From assembly GCA_029834535.1 (NCBI GenBank), contig JAQMWT010000563.1, positions 56,190 through 120,189 of the forward strand: a stretch of 64,000 bases of DNA, in the 5' to 3' direction. Both the position numbers and the translations under genes were made by a program. The notes under the pieces are model-generated. The model was not told the DNA's origin. It did not search any database and worked only from the letters and a program-made list of their open reading frames with translations. The first letter of the stretch is position 1; the number at the start of each line of letters is the position of its first letter. Below are positions 53,414 to 63,708 of this stretch, piece after piece. Origin of the DNA: Chrysophaeum taylorii (taxonomy: Eukaryota; Sar; Pelagophyceae; Pelagomonadales; Pelagomonadaceae).

Positions 53414-54841
53414 ATGTCTCGCGTCGAATACTACGAGAACGCGGGGCTCCAGGAGAGGCTGAAGGACGTGGCGTCCTTGAGCGCGCGGTCGAAGCTGACG
53501 TCGGCCCCCCAGAAGCTGGTGGTGGTGCTGGTGGGAATGCCTGCGCGCGGGAAGAGCGTGATATCAAGCAAGTTGTACTCGTTTCTCCGGTGGACCGGGT
53601 TGAGCGTGCGGAGCTTCAACGTGGGTCAATATCGGCGCATGTCGGCGACCGAAAGCGATGGTCGCATATCGAACGCGCACGCATCGTTTTTTGCCGACAC
53701 GGACGAAAGCAACGCGGCGTTCCGCGAGGCGCTGGCGATGCACGCTCTGGACGATCTTCTGGCGTGGCTGGATGGCGGCGGAGAGGTGGGTCTGTTCGAC
53801 GCGACGAACAGCACGCGAAAGCGGCGCGAGGCAATCCTCGGGAAGTGCCGCGCGTGGAGCGGCGCGCGGTCGCGGGGCGGACGGCCCGCGCTCCAGGTGG
53901 TCTTCGTCGAGAGCCTGTGCGACGACAGGGTGGTGCTCGAGGCGAACATGCGGAACAAGGTGATGTCGAGCCCCGACTTCCGGGGCATGAGCTTTGACGC
54001 CGCGCTCGAGGACCTCCGCGAGCGCATCGCGGTGTACGAGAGACGGTACGAGACCGTCGGCGACGACGAGGGTTCTTACGTCAAGCTATTTAACTTCAGC
54101 TCCAAGGTGACGGCCCACCTTTGCTTCGGCAAACTCTCGAGGACCCTCGTACCCTATCTGATGGCGATCCACTCGGACGATCGGCCCGTTTATCTTACCG
54201 CGCTCGCGCCCCAGGGCGAGGAACCAGAGTACGATCAGGGCGGCGAAAGCGACGACTCCTCCCTCGACGCCGAGTTCGCCACCCGCCTCTCCGAGTGGTG
54301 GTGGGGCCAGCATCGCTCCTCGTGCGCACTCTCCCAGAGCGACCGCGGCCAGTCGCGCCTCCAGATTCTCACCTCGACGCTCGCGCCCGCGATCAACGCC
54401 GCGACCACCATACAGAACGTCAGGCCCGACCTGGTGAAGGTTCTCCACACCTCCGCGCTCAATCCCCTGTTGTTGGGGCCCCATCAGCGCGAGTCGATCT
54501 CCGCCCACATCGGCACGCACTTCGAGGACGACGACGCGCTGCCCGCGAACCGCGCCTTCAAAGATCGGAGCGACGGCGGCGAGTCCTACGCCGACCTCGT
54601 CTCCAGGCTCGAAGCCTGCATCCTCGACATCGAGGCTTCAGTCGACCCAATTTTGATCATCACCCACGCGACCCCCGCCCGTGCCCTCCGGGCGTACTTC
54701 CAGAATATCGACCTCTCTCAGTCCCTCATGGGCCACCCCCACTCGCCCCCGGCCAAGGCCCTCGCCAACCGCCAGCCCGCGGTCCTCGAGCAGCGCGCCA
54801 AGCTCGGGGGCGGCTGGGAAGAGCAGGTCCACGTCTTCTAG
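53414..54841 (+). CDS. 6-phosphofructo-2-kinase with degenerate phosphatase domain (475 aa)
   Basis: PFK-2/FBPase-2 family. Starts at ATG 53414 (three codons earlier is only TTG). The kinase half is intact: P-loop 'VGMPARGKS' (40-48), 'SFNVGQYRR', 'GLFDATNSTRKRR' and 'YETVGDDEGSYVKLFNF'. It would make fructose-2,6-bisphosphate. In the bisphosphatase half the catalytic 'LTRHGES' is replaced by 'LTALAPQGEE', removing the phospho-accepting His and its Arg. A second-half block 'GESYADLVSRLEA' and 'ILIITHATPARALRAYF' remains. So it is predicted to be kinase-only. Confidence 0.88.
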   Translation: MSRVEYYENAGLQERLKDVASLSARSKLTSAPQKLVVVLVGMPARGKSVISSKLYSFLRWTGLSVRSFNVGQYRRMSATESDGRISNAHASFFADTDESNAAFREALAMHALDDLLAWLDGGGEVGLFDATNSTRKRREAILGKCRAWSGARSRGGRPALQVVFVESLCDDRVVLEANMRNKVMSSPDFRGMSFDAALEDLRERIAVYERRYETVGDDEGSYVKLFNFSSKVTAHLCFGKLSRTLVPYLMAIHSDDRPVYLTALAPQGEEPEYDQGGESDDSSLDAEFATRLSEWWWGQHRSSCALSQSDRGQSRLQILTSTLAPAINAATTIQNVRPDLVKVLHTSALNPLLLGPHQRESISAHIGTHFEDDDALPANRAFKDRSDGGESYADLVSRLEACILDIEASVDPILIITHATPARALRAYFQNIDLSQSLMGHPHSPPAKALANRQPAVLEQRAKLGGGWEEQVHVF

Positions 54842-55782
54842 GAGAGAGAGAGAGAGAGAGAGAGAGAAAAAAAAAAAAGAAGCGACGACGACATGCTGCT
54901 CCTTTACCTCTCTTCTCTCCTATATCGAACATACGAACGACACCCATGACGCCCGCCGCAGGAGAGCGCTCGTCTCCTCGTCGGCGACGATCATCTGCGC
55001 CCACGGCGGCGCGATCACTACCGGTGCTCTCGTCTTTTTGACCGACGGCGGCGCCGGCGGCGGCCTAGTAGTCGAGGAGCCCGTCGTCGTCGTCGTCGTC
55101 GAAGATGCAGAACTTCGTCTTCTTTCGTTTTTTGATCCCTTGAGAGAAGACGACGACGACGACGACGACGACGCTTCCAACCTTATGAGAGCCTGCTCCT
55201 TGGCCGCGTCGGGCGGCGCCTTGGAGCACCGTCTGTACGACGCCCTCGAGAATCGCGGCCTTTCCATCTTCTTTTCTGGCGTACCCGCGTATAGTTGACA
55301 ACTGAAGTTCCGAGAGTGTCGCCGTTAGTTATTATTATTAGAAAGTTCGAACTCTTCTTGTCTTTCGACACTTTACCCTGCGGAAAAAGCTGCGTTGACG
55401 TCAGTCACCCCACCGCCGCCGCCGCCGCGAACTTTCTTCTTCGCGCAAAATTAAGATTATTGTATTACTCAGCTCAGTTCAGCTCAGAAAAACCCGATAT
55501 CTTTTCGTTTCGACGAATCCGAAGCCTCCTCGTTCCTCCTTATTAGCTTCCGTCCCATCCAAAGTACGACGTGCCTACGCTTGCGCCATTGCCGCACCCA
55601 ACAACACGCTGCTCAAGCCGGCCTCTCGAGTAGTACAACCAACTCCTTGACTGGGAGGGAGTCTCCAGCCGCCCGCGCCTTGAGAAGAAGACAGACTCTG
55701 CGCTCTACCGGGCAGTCAGGCGCCTTGGCGACACGCCCCGCCGGTATTCGTAATAAAGAGATGCACGGATTATCTATCATTC
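54842..55782. other. Intergenic with GA and A runs, no gene recognised
   Basis: A GA run and a 12-A run lie right after the PFK-2 stop (54843-54880). Between 54920 and 55300 several frames on both strands are open, driven by GAC/TCG repeats. One minus-strand piece near 55150-55301 looks somewhat protein-like, but no start or family is supported. Confidence 0.45.
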
Positions 55783-55842
55783 CTAGTTTTGCTCGTAGGT
55801 GAGGGTCACGACGCACGGGGTGTTGTGATGAGTTGGTGCCTC

Positions 55843-55873
<31 letters not shown>

Positions 55874-57885
55874 CCACCACCACCACCACCGACGTATTTG
55901 GACGGGCGCGGCTTCCCCCGGAGGCCGTGGAGGTACTGGAATTTGAGGGGGGGATTGGTGCCGGTGGCCCGGCGCGTCTGGGTCCCCGCGATTTTCGGGA
56001 GGTAGACCTGGGTGTGGTTATCCCGGCGGAAGTGGGACTTGTCGGTCTGCATGGAGGTGGTGGCGCAGGAGGAGAGAAGGTGGGCGACCCGGAGGGCGCG
56101 GCGGCGGAGGGCCCACTCGTTCCACTCGTAGGAGCGATCGATGTGTTTTTCGACGAAGTGGAGGGGGGTCTCTGTCGCGGCGTCGACGAAAGCCGGGGGC
56201 GCGTCGAGCGATGAGGAAACTGCCCCCCCCCTCGAACCCGCCCGCGCCGCGAGGACCTTGGCGACCGAGGTACCCGGGTATTGGAGGCGAAGCAAGTGGA
56301 CCAACTCGGGATTCTCGGAGGCCGTCTTCACGACGCCGCGAACGACATCTCGGGGACTTCGCACGAAGGCGCGGACGGCGACTTCGTGGGCGAAGACGTA
56401 ACAGGCGCCCTTGTAGCGCACCACGCCGAGAGCCGGCTTGCCGGGGAGGAGGAGACCGTGGCGGTTGGCGATGGTCCATCCGCAGAACCCCTGGTACTCG
56501 AGCGGCAGTTGCATAAACTCTGGGGTCGTCTCGACGCCGAGCCGCACTGGAGCGTCCTCCTGTTCGTCGCCGGCGGCCTCGACAAGATGATCGGCAACGG
56601 CAAGGGCCGCGTCGTCGTCGAGGCGTGCCACGGCCTCCGCCATGTCTGCCTCGTCGTCGACGTTGGATTTTTCTTCTTTCGACAAACTAGTAGAAGTAGC
56701 GCCCAACTTGGCTCTGGCGTCGACGAGCGCGGCGCGGTAGACGGGGTGGGTCGCCGGAAGGGTGGGAACGTAGCTCTCGCGGTAGGTGTTGAGCTCGTCG
56801 AGCGCGAGCGTTCGGGCCTCGATCGTCCGGAGCTCGAGGTCGACGTCTTTCCAGCACGAGGCGATCGCGTCGAACTTAGGGTAGACCTGGTCCTTGGGGA
56901 CCGAAGCTTTTCCGCCAACCAGGTCCTTGAGGTCCTCGAGCTCCGAGACGAGCTTCTCGCGACGTGCCGCGACGCGCTGCCCCGAGGCGGCCGCGTCCTC
57001 GGCCAGCGAGGCCAAGTACGCGCAGTACTGGCGGCGATTCGCGAGTTCCTGCTGCCAGCGGGAAATCTCGGCGCGCGTCGCGCCTTCGGGCTGCCGGAGG
57101 TGGCAGTAGACGAGGGTCTCCTGGTACCGCATCGCGAGGTCCTCCTGCTCTCTCGTCTGCTCCTCCAAGATTTTCCGGAGGTCTGCGAGCCGTCGTATCG
57201 CAATTTCGTCCGCGCGTTCGATTCCGGCCCCGCCTTTTCCAGACTCCTTGTTGAACAACCGGATCCCCGTCACGATGCGGCCTAGCTCCTCGAGCTGATG
57301 CCGTTTCTCGTCCGAGCTGAGCTGCACAAAGCTCTTGAGCCCGATGCGCGGAAACACGCTCTCGAGCGCGGCCGCGATCTCGCGCTCGGCGGGCCCCTCG
57401 TCTCTCTTCTTCCCCGTCGTCGACCACGGTCGTCGCTCGGGCGGGACCTCGAGCGCCGGGCTGCCCCTCGAGATCTTGAGCAAATAGGCGAAGATCTGTC
57501 GGTAGAGCGCTGTTAGGGTTTCGAAGTCGTTGGCCGACTTTGGCTTCGCCAAAAGGATCTGTCGGATCAGCTCGTTCTTCTCGTCCTCGCGAGACCGCCG
57601 CGCGCGACCGAGCTCCTCCTCCAAACTAGCGTAGGTCGAGTCGAAACCCACCTGCATCTTGATGGTCTCGATCGCCGGAGCGTCGCGCTCGCAGAGCCGA
57701 GAGATCGCAGACTCCACCAGCACGCAAACATCTTCCGCCCCGAGCTCAGCGTCCGGCGCGAACTGGACCGGGTCGTTTTCCACAATCACGCGCGCCATGA
57801 AAGCTGCGAGCGCCTCGGATACGACGGTTCCGCATTTCTCGCACCCCACAACTATAGACCCGATCACCTCGTCGAGGTCGCCCAT
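55783..57885 (-). CDS. CFAP206: Cilia- and flagella-associated protein 206 (700 aa)
   Basis: Axonemal protein linked to radial spoke 2 assembly in other organisms. I start at ATG 57885 (the frame reaches a TTG at 57936). Family blocks are clear: the charged helical N-terminal half, then 'FMQLPLEYQGFCGWTIANR', 'GLLLPGKPALGVVRYKG', 'YVFAHEVAVRAFVRSP', 'YEWNEWALRRRALRVAHLL', and 'SHFRRDNHTQVYLPK' near the end. The C terminus has Gly and Ala runs. Together with the STPGR protein at 20590 it shows the cell builds motile flagella. Divergent from the next gene across 62 bp. Confidence 0.92.
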
Positions 57886-57947
57886 TGGTTTTGCGTTAAA
57901 TCCAATGTGCCACGTCAGACAACCGGAACGGTCCAATCAATCTCAAA
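57886..57947. promoter_or_regulatory. 62-bp divergent promoter
   Basis: Separates the CFAP206 start from the secreted protein start. Contains two CCAAT-type pentamers (CCAATG near 57902, CCAATC near 57933). Confidence 0.45.
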
Positions 57948-58898
57948 ATGAGTCGAGGTGGCCTCTTATTCGTCGTCGTCGTCGTCGCGGCGGCCTCTGC
58001 CGACCCGCGGCTGATGAACATCACGATCTACCACGTGAACTCCCTCGAGGACGGCGTGGTGCCCGTGAATATGGACTCCTCAAATCTCGCCGGCGACGTC
58101 TTCTTCGACTTGCGATCGATCGTCCTCCCCGTAGAGTGCGGAACGCAGTACGCCTGGACCGGCGACTGCGACAACGCCGAGCTCACGGCCTCGGACGCCG
58201 TCATCTCCAAGCTCGTGCTCGAGGTCGACACGCGCTACGGCGAGTATGCGCGCTGCAACTACTGCGACAACGGTACCGATCCCTTTTCCGGTCTCGCGTG
58301 CCAAGCCGGCGAGTACTTTTGCACGTGCGGGGACTACATGCAGAGCTATCAGTGCACCGAAACCGAGGTCGGCAAGGAAAACATCTCGATCGCCTTCGCG
58401 AACTTCACCTGCACCTGGGACACCTACGTCGTCGCCCCCTGGCGCTGCTGGTCGACGAACGTCGCTCAAAAGACCGGCGGACTCTGGTACTCGACCCTCT
58501 CGACCGGCGAGTGCCCCGGACCTAACTGCACCTGGCGTCTCGTTAGCGTCGACAAGGTCGTCTCGAAAAACTGCTCCAATGACGTCATTTTCGACGCCGT
58601 CGAAAGCGCCGACCAAGTCGCCTGCTTCGACGCTTGCGGCTACCCGCGCAACACCTCCAGCGCCTGCTGGATCGGCTGCTTCTACCAAACGGTCCTCGGC
58701 CCCGAGGGCATGCTCCCCACTCCATACCCCGGCTTCAAACACAGCGGCATGTCCCTCGACGACCTCGTCGACGCCTGGACCCGCCCCTTTAACTTCGACG
58801 ACCCCGCGATGGGCGGTTGCCCGCCCATTGACTGGCACGACGTCGACTTCCCCTTTAATAATGACCGCGTCCCCGGGGCGGCGGATCGGATCTCCTAA
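57948..58898 (+). CDS. Cysteine-rich secreted protein, hypothetical (316 aa)
   Basis: Unrecognised. Starts at ATG 57948 with a signal peptide (GGLLFVVVVVAAASA). The mature protein has about twenty cysteines in clusters ('RCNYCDNGTD', 'EYFCTCGDYMQSYQC', 'VACFDACGYPRN', 'ACWIGCFYQTV') and several N-glycosylation sequons (NIT, NGT, NFT, NCT, NCS, NTS). A soluble lumenal or extracellular disulfide-rich protein is likely. No transmembrane segment seen near the C terminus. Confidence 0.65.
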   Translation: MSRGGLLFVVVVVAAASADPRLMNITIYHVNSLEDGVVPVNMDSSNLAGDVFFDLRSIVLPVECGTQYAWTGDCDNAELTASDAVISKLVLEVDTRYGEYARCNYCDNGTDPFSGLACQAGEYFCTCGDYMQSYQCTETEVGKENISIAFANFTCTWDTYVVAPWRCWSTNVAQKTGGLWYSTLSTGECPGPNCTWRLVSVDKVVSKNCSNDVIFDAVESADQVACFDACGYPRNTSSACWIGCFYQTVLGPEGMLPTPYPGFKHSGMSLDDLVDAWTRPFNFDDPAMGGCPPIDWHDVDFPFNNDRVPGAADRIS

Positions 58899-59828
58899 TT
58901 TCCACCTCTTAATTCCACACTCCTCCTAAGCCTACGCCTACGCCGAGGCCTACCGACGACGACGACGACCTTTGTTATTAAAACGAGTAAAACCAGGCAC
59001 TCTTGAATTCCCCTTCGTCGTGCCTGCCTTCCTTCCTTCCTTCCTTCGGACTCCAGCTGATTTTTGCGACGAATCACTACGCGTGATTCTCTCTCCGTGA
59101 CCGCCTACCTGCAACGCGCGATGTTGTCGATCGACGGCGTGTGCACAGCAAAAGAAAATTAACGACGAACATTTATAACTATATTGGTGGCCACGCGGGT
59201 AATGCCCAGACTACTACGCCGCTTCTCCCAAATTTTCCAAGCCACATAGATCTTCGAGTGATGAGTCTGCGGGTACTGAGGTAACGCGCCAACCACCCGT
59301 AGGACAGACAACGTGCGCGACAATGCCATGCGCGTAAAATAAAGGCAGAAACTATACCATGATCGGAGAAGTGGCCCGTCGCTTCGTTCCAGCTTTGATT
59401 GTATTCTTGACTCCAAGCGGGTGGTGACCCTTTGAGAGTTTAGGATTGGGTGGTTGCTGGGGTCGACTCGACGACGCTTGGGGGCGTCGCGCTCCGGAGC
59501 TGGTCGACTTGACGTCGTCGTGCACCTGCGAGCGTAGTAAATTTATAATGGAAGAGCGGCGGCTTGAGGGAGGGAGGAAGGAAGGAAGGAAGGGAGGAAG
59601 GAAGGAAGGAAGGAAGGAAGGAAGGAAGGAAGGGGAAGGAAGGAAGGGAAGGAAGGGAAGGAAGGGGAAGGAAGCGCGGGCAAGGTGTTTTTTTTTTTGT
59701 TTGAGCGTCGGCCGTGGTGGATCGGCGGGATGCTCTCGCAACCAAGGTCTCCTCGACCGACTTTCTTCGTTCTTTTGCAATATTGCGACGTTTGGTCGAT
59801 AAGTATTTCCCGAGGCCCTTGTCCTTAT
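58899..59828. other. Intergenic with purine-rich GGAA tract
   Basis: TTCC run near 59024-59047 and a 110-bp strand-asymmetric GGAA/GGGAA tract at 59566-59675, ending with a T run near 59687-59699. No gene seen. The tract lies just beyond the 3' end of the Fanzor relic. Confidence 0.6.
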
Positions 59829-61913
59829 TCACGTCGACGTATGTGGTTCGTTTCCGTCGCAATCACCGCGAAGCGCGTCGTCGGTGTCGTGGGATTGTGG
59901 TCGCTGGGTGTTCGACCAGCGTCGTTGGACGCCCGTCGCGTTCGCGAGAGCAGTCTGCGCCAGGAGCCGAGACGCGAGCACGTCGCGTCGATGCATCACG
60001 TGGCACGACGTGCAGTAGGAAGTGTCGTGTGCCTTCCACGACCGTGGACGTGTTGCTTCACAACCCGCCCACAAAAACAGCAGGTCCAGTTGGACCGGTG
60101 TTCGTCGGTGTATGCCGACGAGACGTTGTCGCGCTGGGTGATCTCCTTGGCCACCTGCTTCTCGGGCGCGCTGTCAACGCCGACTTTGATTGGTTGCTTC
60201 GGCCCGAGAAACTTCGCGGCACGGTCGCCGTACCCGAGGCTTACCCGCATTCGCGGCGGCACAACGCGGTTTGCCACGCCCGCCCGCCACGACTGCTTGC
60301 GCTGGATCAGCGCCATGCGCTGGCGCTTGGACCTGTTGCTGTTCTCGATGATGTTGCCTCGGTCGTGGTTTTTGAGGTACTTTTTGAGCGCGTCGAGCAC
60401 ATCCTCCTTTGTCCGGGGGTTGCGGCGCCGCTCGTCGTCGATGTCAATTTCCAACGGCGCTTGCATATCGTCTTTCCGAGCTTCTTGCTCCCTTGCCCAG
60501 CGGCTGTTGCGCCTCCTGACGTGATTCTCGATTCGGGCTTTGTTGCGCATTTCCCTCGCAGAAACCCGCAACGTCGTCCACAACGCGTTCTGGTCCCGCA
60601 GGTCGCGGAAGTGCGAGCGTATGCGTCGCGATCGACGTCCTTCGGCTCGGGCCTTTTCGTGCAGACGCGCACGTTTCGAGTTGAGCTCGCAATCGGCTCG
60701 CAGGCCAACACCCTCGGCCTTGCCGCGATCGACCACGTGCATGCAGACGGGGTACTTGATCCCCGGATCAATCGCCCCGAAGATGTCGCAGTCGTCGAGG
60801 TTCAAGCCGCCATCGCCGTCCGCTTCCGGCGGTGGCTGTTCGGGCGGCCGGGGTCGCATGGGCGGCTGGAGCAGTGGGCGTCCCAAATGGGGGCTTTGCG
60901 CTGACAGTCGCTCCGCGCTCCGCGAGCAACTGGTGTTGCGCGAGTTGCTCGTGCATCGGCGTTCTCGCGCCCGCTCGAGGACTCTCGGACTCGCCGGCGT
61001 CGGCGTGCGTGTCGTCCAAGGCTCCTGCTGCCTCCTCGGGTTCTTCTTCGACGGCGACCCCGTCGTCGCTCTCTTGGTCGCCGCTCTCGTGCCCAACGCG
61101 ACGACGGCGATCCCTCCGACGACCGACGGGGATCCGGACGCCGATGCTGTCCGTGAAGATAATCTTCTTCATAGTCGGCGCACGGTTCGGTGACTTGTAC
61201 GCCTTCCGTAGGTCGTACAGGTCGTCGACGCCAACGGTCGGAAGCGAGTCCAAGTCCGCGTCTGTGCCCAACCATCTCACTATAAACCGTAAGCCCTCCT
61301 GTACGATGGTGTCGGTAACGGGCATGTAGCTGTCTTTGTGCCCTCGCATGAGCGGAAACAGGGCGCCCGTGTCGTACGCCTCGGCGATGACCAACGGATC
61401 GTTGACCGGATCGTCGCCCGCGCCGTCGTCACCTATAGATTGCTGTCGCGCAGCCACGCGACTCTACTCGAGAATCTCGAGGGTCGCCTTGATTTTTTGC
61501 CGCAGTAACTCCAGCAACCGCTGGGGGTCTTCTTTTCGGCCTCTAGCAACTTTGCCGAGTTTTTTTTTCTCTTCGCGGCTCGCGAACCTCGTAGCATGTT
61601 CGATCGCGTAGAGCTTGACGACGAACTGGTAGAGCGGCGAAAGGGCAACACGCAAGTAGTCGCGCTTGTCGGGGTCCCACGAGGCCTGGCCGTAGGCCTC
61701 GGCCAACATTCGCGCCGCCTGACGGTGGCTCACGGGCCTATTGCCAGTAAGCTTCATCGGCACGTCGTAGGGGTTCGGAGGATCCCTCTCCTGCGTTTTT
61801 TTTTGGGGGGGGGGTGGATAGCGAAGCGGATCTGCCTCCACCCCGTCTCGTCGAAGTCTAATGCGTCTCGCAGCCTTGCGCCTTCCGACGTGTTTTCCTG
61901 CACCATGCTCCAT
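59829..61913 (-). pseudogene. Fanzor (eukaryotic TnpB-like RNA-guided nuclease), decayed
   Basis: Read on the minus strand from 61913 down. A helical region (about 61790-61464) ends in an in-frame TAG at 61464. The same frame resumes at once, with 'TGALFPLMRGHKDSYMP' and 'KKIIFTDSIGVRIPV' (the family's xTDGxSV position). Near 60960 the frame changes. The RuvC part then gives 'FGAIDPGIKYPV' (first Asp codon 60767-60769), 'LGYGDRAAKFLG' and 'YTDEHRSNWTCCFCG' (zinc ribbon half, near 60080). Near 60040 the frame changes again, giving 'YCTSCHVMHRRDVLASR' with the last RuvC Asp at 59982-59984. Asp to Ser spacing is 224. Not functional as it stands unless introns explain the frame changes. Confidence 0.82.
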
Positions 61914-62520
61914 TTTTGCCTGATGATCTCAGGCTGCGTCATGAAGCGAAAGTGCGCGACGCGCTCTTGGTAGTCGTGCACCACCACCGTCTGTTTTTGG
62001 TTTTTCGCTACTTTTATAGCGATCTCGGTGTCGATGGGCGCAAAGTCCATCTTCGCTTCGGCAGCGCACATCCTGAGCTCGTCGAAGGTCGTCGGATTCG
62101 CGTTTAGAACAGATGTAACGGCTTCGACCGTGCCTTGGGATAAAGACGGGCGACAGCGTGAAATACTCGCGCTGTTACCGTCGAACGCCGCATCGAGGGC
62201 CCTGCATGCCCCGACGTACGCACGCGGCGTCGAATATTTCGAATCCGCGTTGTCGACATCCGCCAGCACGTCGTACCGCGAGGGCATGCATGGCGATGTT
62301 TCGCCGAGTGTGCGAGAGGTGGACCAACGAATTCAACCCGCGTCGCCAGATGCCGATCACCGAGTGCGATTTGCCCAGGTTGTCCTCGAAGACGGGCCCG
62401 CTTTCGCGGTAAAACGACGAGAGGTAGCCAATGTGCGTGCGGGCCTCGTACGCCGAGTGCCATGCCGCGAAGCGCTTGCTATGGCATTTCCTGTGTCATA
62501 CCACACTACACGACGCGCGA
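61754..62520 (-). pseudogene. Upstream coding remnant, probably the Fanzor N-terminal region or a partner
   Basis: From about 62520 the minus strand is protein-like in one frame ('FAAWHSAYEARTHIGYLSSF', 'HSVIGIWRRGLNSLVHLSH'). Near 62287 it continues in another ('SRYDVLADVDNADSKYSTP', 'QTVVVHDYQERVAHFRF'). It meets the Fanzor frame through a homopolymer T9-G10 block (61797-61814), where the frame changes. No domain recognised. Being contiguous and same-strand, it may be the N terminus of the same protein. Confidence 0.45.
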
Positions 62521-62733
62521 TGATGCGACTCTACCTTTTCGCTTTGGCGGGTCGTCCTCTCCTTCCGACACCATTGGACTCGAACCTGCCATGAGGTTGC
62601 CCCCCTTGGTTCTTGGGCGCCCGCTCGCCATCGGTACTTCTTCTTCTCGATTTGCGCCCGTCGACGTGAGTGTTTTGAGGCATTCGAGGATCTGCGCAAT
62701 GAACAGACGGTGAGTGTGATCGTGGTCAACAAG

Positions 62734-63708
62734 CTACTGTAGACGCGCCTCTGATTGATTCGCAAGGAGCTTGTTTTTCAATTCATTGCTTTCGTCCTGC
62801 AAGGCTATCACACTGGCGTTCAAGTCGCTGTGATTCTGCTCGAGGATCGCTAATCTTTCTTGTTCGCCGTCGCGCCGTCCTTCAGCTCTCTCTTCCTCCT
62901 CGTCGTACTCCCAGTCGGAGAGGTCGGTCTCCTCGAACGAGCTTATTTGCCCGTCGTCGTTCTCGTCTATCCATAAATTGGGCACGCGCAATCCACACTG
63001 CTTGCGCAGCGTGTAGATCTTGTTCTCCCAGCGGCGCGGTGAGGCCGGCACTTTCGGCAACTCGTGCCTTTTTTGCGCGTCCCGTATGATCTGCGTGAGG
63101 TTGAGACCATATTCGCGATCGTAAATGACGAGCTCGACGTTGGGAGCGAGTGATTCGAGGAGCTGGGCCGACCAGCCAGCGTCGTCAGTTTTCGAGAGCA
63201 CGCCGTTGTCGTGCATGTATATCGCGCCGTCTTTGCCTTTGTAGTAACACTTGGAGCCCCATAGACCTCCCACCGTCACGCTTCGAAGCTTGAATGCTTT
63301 TGCCGGTGCGTTGCCGACGGTGGTGAATTCCGCGTCGATCACCAATTTTGGAGTCGCCGAGGGCTCCATGTTCTCGTCGACGGCGTCTTCTTGGTCTTCC
63401 TCCTCTCCCACAGCGCTGTGTGTGATGCTCACACACAGCGCCCCTTCGGGCCACTCTTTGATCTCGAGATCTTTCACAGCAGTGGTGCTCTCGCTCTCGC
63501 CGCAGAAGGCGAACTCGTAGGGCACGTCGTCTCGATGTGCTACACTTCGATGGGTGAACAATTGCGAGAGGTGCACGGCGCCTCCATCGCGGGGAGCAAC
63601 TACGGGGAAGCACGCCACGCGCTGAATGCATCCGGATCTTTTCTCACACAGCTCGCACCTGCCGCCACTTGAAGCGCAATTTCGACGACAATTGACGCGT
63701 ATCTCCAC
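62734..63708 (-). CDS. Unidentified Cys-rich, acidic coiled-coil ORF in the Fanzor region (324 aa)
   Basis: Unrecognised. The frame begins at a GTG with no ATG, and similar protein-like sequence continues upstream to the window edge in two frames (63710-63990, 'FVDALIALSMRSQRGARFVV'). So the 5' part is broken or spliced. Seen in order are a cysteine cluster ('CRRNCASSGGRCELCEKRSG'), a middle alpha/beta region ('PKLVIDAEFTTVGN', 'NVELVIYDREYGLNLTQII'), an EF-hand-like 'DENDDGQISSFEE', and a C-terminal Gln/Glu/Leu coiled coil. It lies on the same strand as the Fanzor, 200-450 bp upstream. Confidence 0.4.
   Translation of the reverse strand: MEIRVNCRRNCASSGGRCELCEKRSGCIQRVACFPVVAPRDGGAVHLSQLFTHRSVAHRDDVPYEFAFCGESESTTAVKDLEIKEWPEGALCVSITHSAVGEEEDQEDAVDENMEPSATPKLVIDAEFTTVGNAPAKAFKLRSVTVGGLWGSKCYYKGKDGAIYMHDNGVLSKTDDAGWSAQLLESLAPNVELVIYDREYGLNLTQIIRDAQKRHELPKVPASPRRWENKIYTLRKQCGLRVPNLWIDENDDGQISSFEETDLSDWEYDEEEERAEGRRDGEQERLAILEQNHSDLNASVIALQDESNELKNKLLANQSEARLQ

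Noticed and set aside
55065-55301. Small minus-strand gene between PFK-2 and CFAP206
   Set aside because: No ATG in the protein-like frame and most of its length is repeat-coded.
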